From Bdellovibrio sp. ZAP7 (lineage in GTDB: Bacteria > Bdellovibrionota > Bdellovibrionia > Bdellovibrionales > Bdellovibrionaceae), in assembly GCF_006874645.1 (NCBI RefSeq), contig NZ_CP030082.1, forward strand, positions 186,001-250,000: 64,000 nucleotides of DNA, given 5' to 3'. The number at the start of each line of letters is the position of its first letter. Within the stretch, counting starts at the first letter, position 1. The position numbers and the translations under genes are program-made. Of this stretch, positions 63,246-64,000 are shown in pieces. The notes beneath the pieces were generated by a model that saw only the letters and a list, made by a program, of their open reading frames with translations, searched no databases and was not told the DNA's origin.

Positions 63246-63659
63246 CTAGTCTTCGTCCTCGTCGTCATAATCCTCATCATCGTCTTCGTCATCATCGTCG
63301 TCGTCTTCATCATCTTCGTCCTCATCTTCATCGTCGACATCGTCGCTCGATTCGATGCGAACCAACCAACCCTCTTCGTAAGGGTCTTCCATGATAAGAG
63401 ACGGATCGTCGATCACTGACGTGTTCACTTCGATAACAGTTCCATCAACTGGAGAATAAATATCCAAAGGACCGTCGCTGGTTTCGATAGATCCGATCAC
63501 AGTTTCAGTGTCCACTTCCTCTTGTTCAGCCGGAAGGTCCACAGTGCTGATAGATTCGAAATCCTCAAGTCCATCTTCGTTGATACCAATTGTGATCACG
63601 CCATCTTCTTGGCGGTACCACAAATAGCCCATATAATTTCTTACGTCATCTGATGCCAT
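63246..63659 (-). CDS. GcvH-like protein without lipoyl lysine, acidic tail
   Basis: 137 residues with GGAG 6 nt before ATG. Residues 10-103 follow glycine-cleavage H protein: YMGYLWYRQEDGVITIGI, then a beta hairpin E59-x2-D62-...-DIYSPVDGTVIEVN, closing with EEGWLVRIE. The lipoylated Lys of GcvH aligns with D62, so the protein cannot carry lipoate there. About 30 nearly pure Asp/Glu residues (107-137) form an acidic tail. It is 22 nt downstream of glnA on the same strand, so a nitrogen-linked role is possible. Confidence 0.75.
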   Translation of the reverse strand: MASDDVRNYMGYLWYRQEDGVITIGINEDGLEDFESISTVDLPAEQEEVDTETVIGSIETSDGPLDIYSPVDGTVIEVNTSVIDDPSLIMEDPYEEGWLVRIESSDDVDDEDEDEDDEDDDDDDEDDDEDYDDEDED

Positions 63660-63681
63660 TTAATCTCCAGGAAAAAAACTA

Positions 63682-64000
63682 TTAACAATCGTAGTACAAG
63701 TGGAACTCGTAAGGAACTGGTCTTTGCTGTACTGGACGAACTTCTTTGTCGATTTTGTACTGCACCCAAGTTTCAATCAAGTCGTCGCTGAAAACATCGC
63801 CTTTTTTCAAGAAGCTGCAATTTTTCATCAAATTAGCCAGGGATTCTTCTAAAGTTCCTGGAACTGATGGGATCAAAGCGGCTTCTTGTGGTGGCAATCC
63901 ATAGATATCTTTATCCAGTGGGTCGCCTGGATTGATCTTATTAATGATACCATCTAAGCCAGCCATCAAAATAGCAGCCTCTGCCAAGTAAATGTTCGCA
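63682..64000 (-). CDS. glnA: Glutamine synthetase, C-terminal part (truncated by window edge)
   Basis: The visible end of GSI-type glutamine synthetase: GLDGIINKINPGDPLDKDIYGLPPQE, IPSVPGTLEESLANL, GDVFSDDLIETWVQYK and the terminal RPVPYEFHLYYDC. The usual adenylylation Tyr region (NLYDLPPEE-type) reads DIYGLPPQE here, with Tyr kept. It makes glutamine from glutamate and ammonia. The gene continues past the right edge and is followed by the GcvH-like gene. Confidence 0.93.
   Translation of the reverse strand, partial: ANIYLAEAAILMAGLDGIINKINPGDPLDKDIYGLPPQEAALIPSVPGTLEESLANLMKNCSFLKKGDVFSDDLIETWVQYKIDKEVRPVQQRPVPYEFHLYYDC

Overview
The window reads as chromosomal DNA from a Bdellovibrio-like predatory or predator-related bacterium (Bdellovibrionota). 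This rests on family content and style rather than any database match: a TIGR02147-type protein, the rpsU-yqeY-dnaG-rpoD block, mreB, a PrkA-YeaH-SpoVR cluster, many small secreted or lipoprotein hypotheticals, and Gram-negative envelope genes (LpoB, LolB-like, usher). Genus-level assignment is inference.

Layout. 0-5.8 kb: a partial gene, aminopeptidase P, two exported proteins including a 3D-domain murein enzyme, a HAD phosphatase, a GNAT-like protein and GlpD. 5.9-10.4 kb: mreB, then a sigma-like regulator, a membrane anti-sigma-like protein and a sensor kinase, the last three with overlapping ends. 10.4-15.3 kb: a chaperone-usher pilus locus (mini-subunit, chaperone, usher, tip-like protein, and a convergent major pilin). 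15.6-23.4 kb: envelope genes (RadC-like, LpoB plus a COG3014-type lipoprotein, PhaR-like regulator, TPR lipoprotein, LolB-like). 23.4-28.6 kb: prkA-yeaH-spoVR-SUI1, a stress/quiescence-type cluster. 28.6-33.8 kb: an OmpR-type regulator, a segment bounded by two mirror-image terminators, and a TadA-Nudix fusion. 34.0-38.6 kb: the macromolecular synthesis operon. 38.7-46.4 kb: accessory and signalling genes, with a cobalamin riboswitch in front of an acyl-CoA thioesterase, an ATPase gene broken by one amber codon, CheW/MCP and a hybrid kinase/NtrC pair. 56.5-64 kb: ordinary genes, ending in glnA.

The accessory highlight is a roughly 9.8-kb integrative element (about 46.59-56.38 kb) in the 3' end of a CAT-anticodon tRNA. 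It has a 14-bp direct repeat at its ends, a tyrosine integrase, an excisionase-like HTH protein, a Rep-like protein and a serine recombinase. Copies of a TGACTACA motif at both termini look like integrase arm sites. Its cargo includes a two-gene unit with a 4-nt overlap, encoding a DUF4365-type nuclease-like protein and a 377-residue protein I do not recognise. That unit is the best candidate here for an undescribed, possibly defensive, system. Other points for a second look are the riboswitch-controlled thioesterase, a GcvH-like protein lacking its lipoyl lysine and carrying an acidic tail, and a 78-residue pilin-like mini-subunit.
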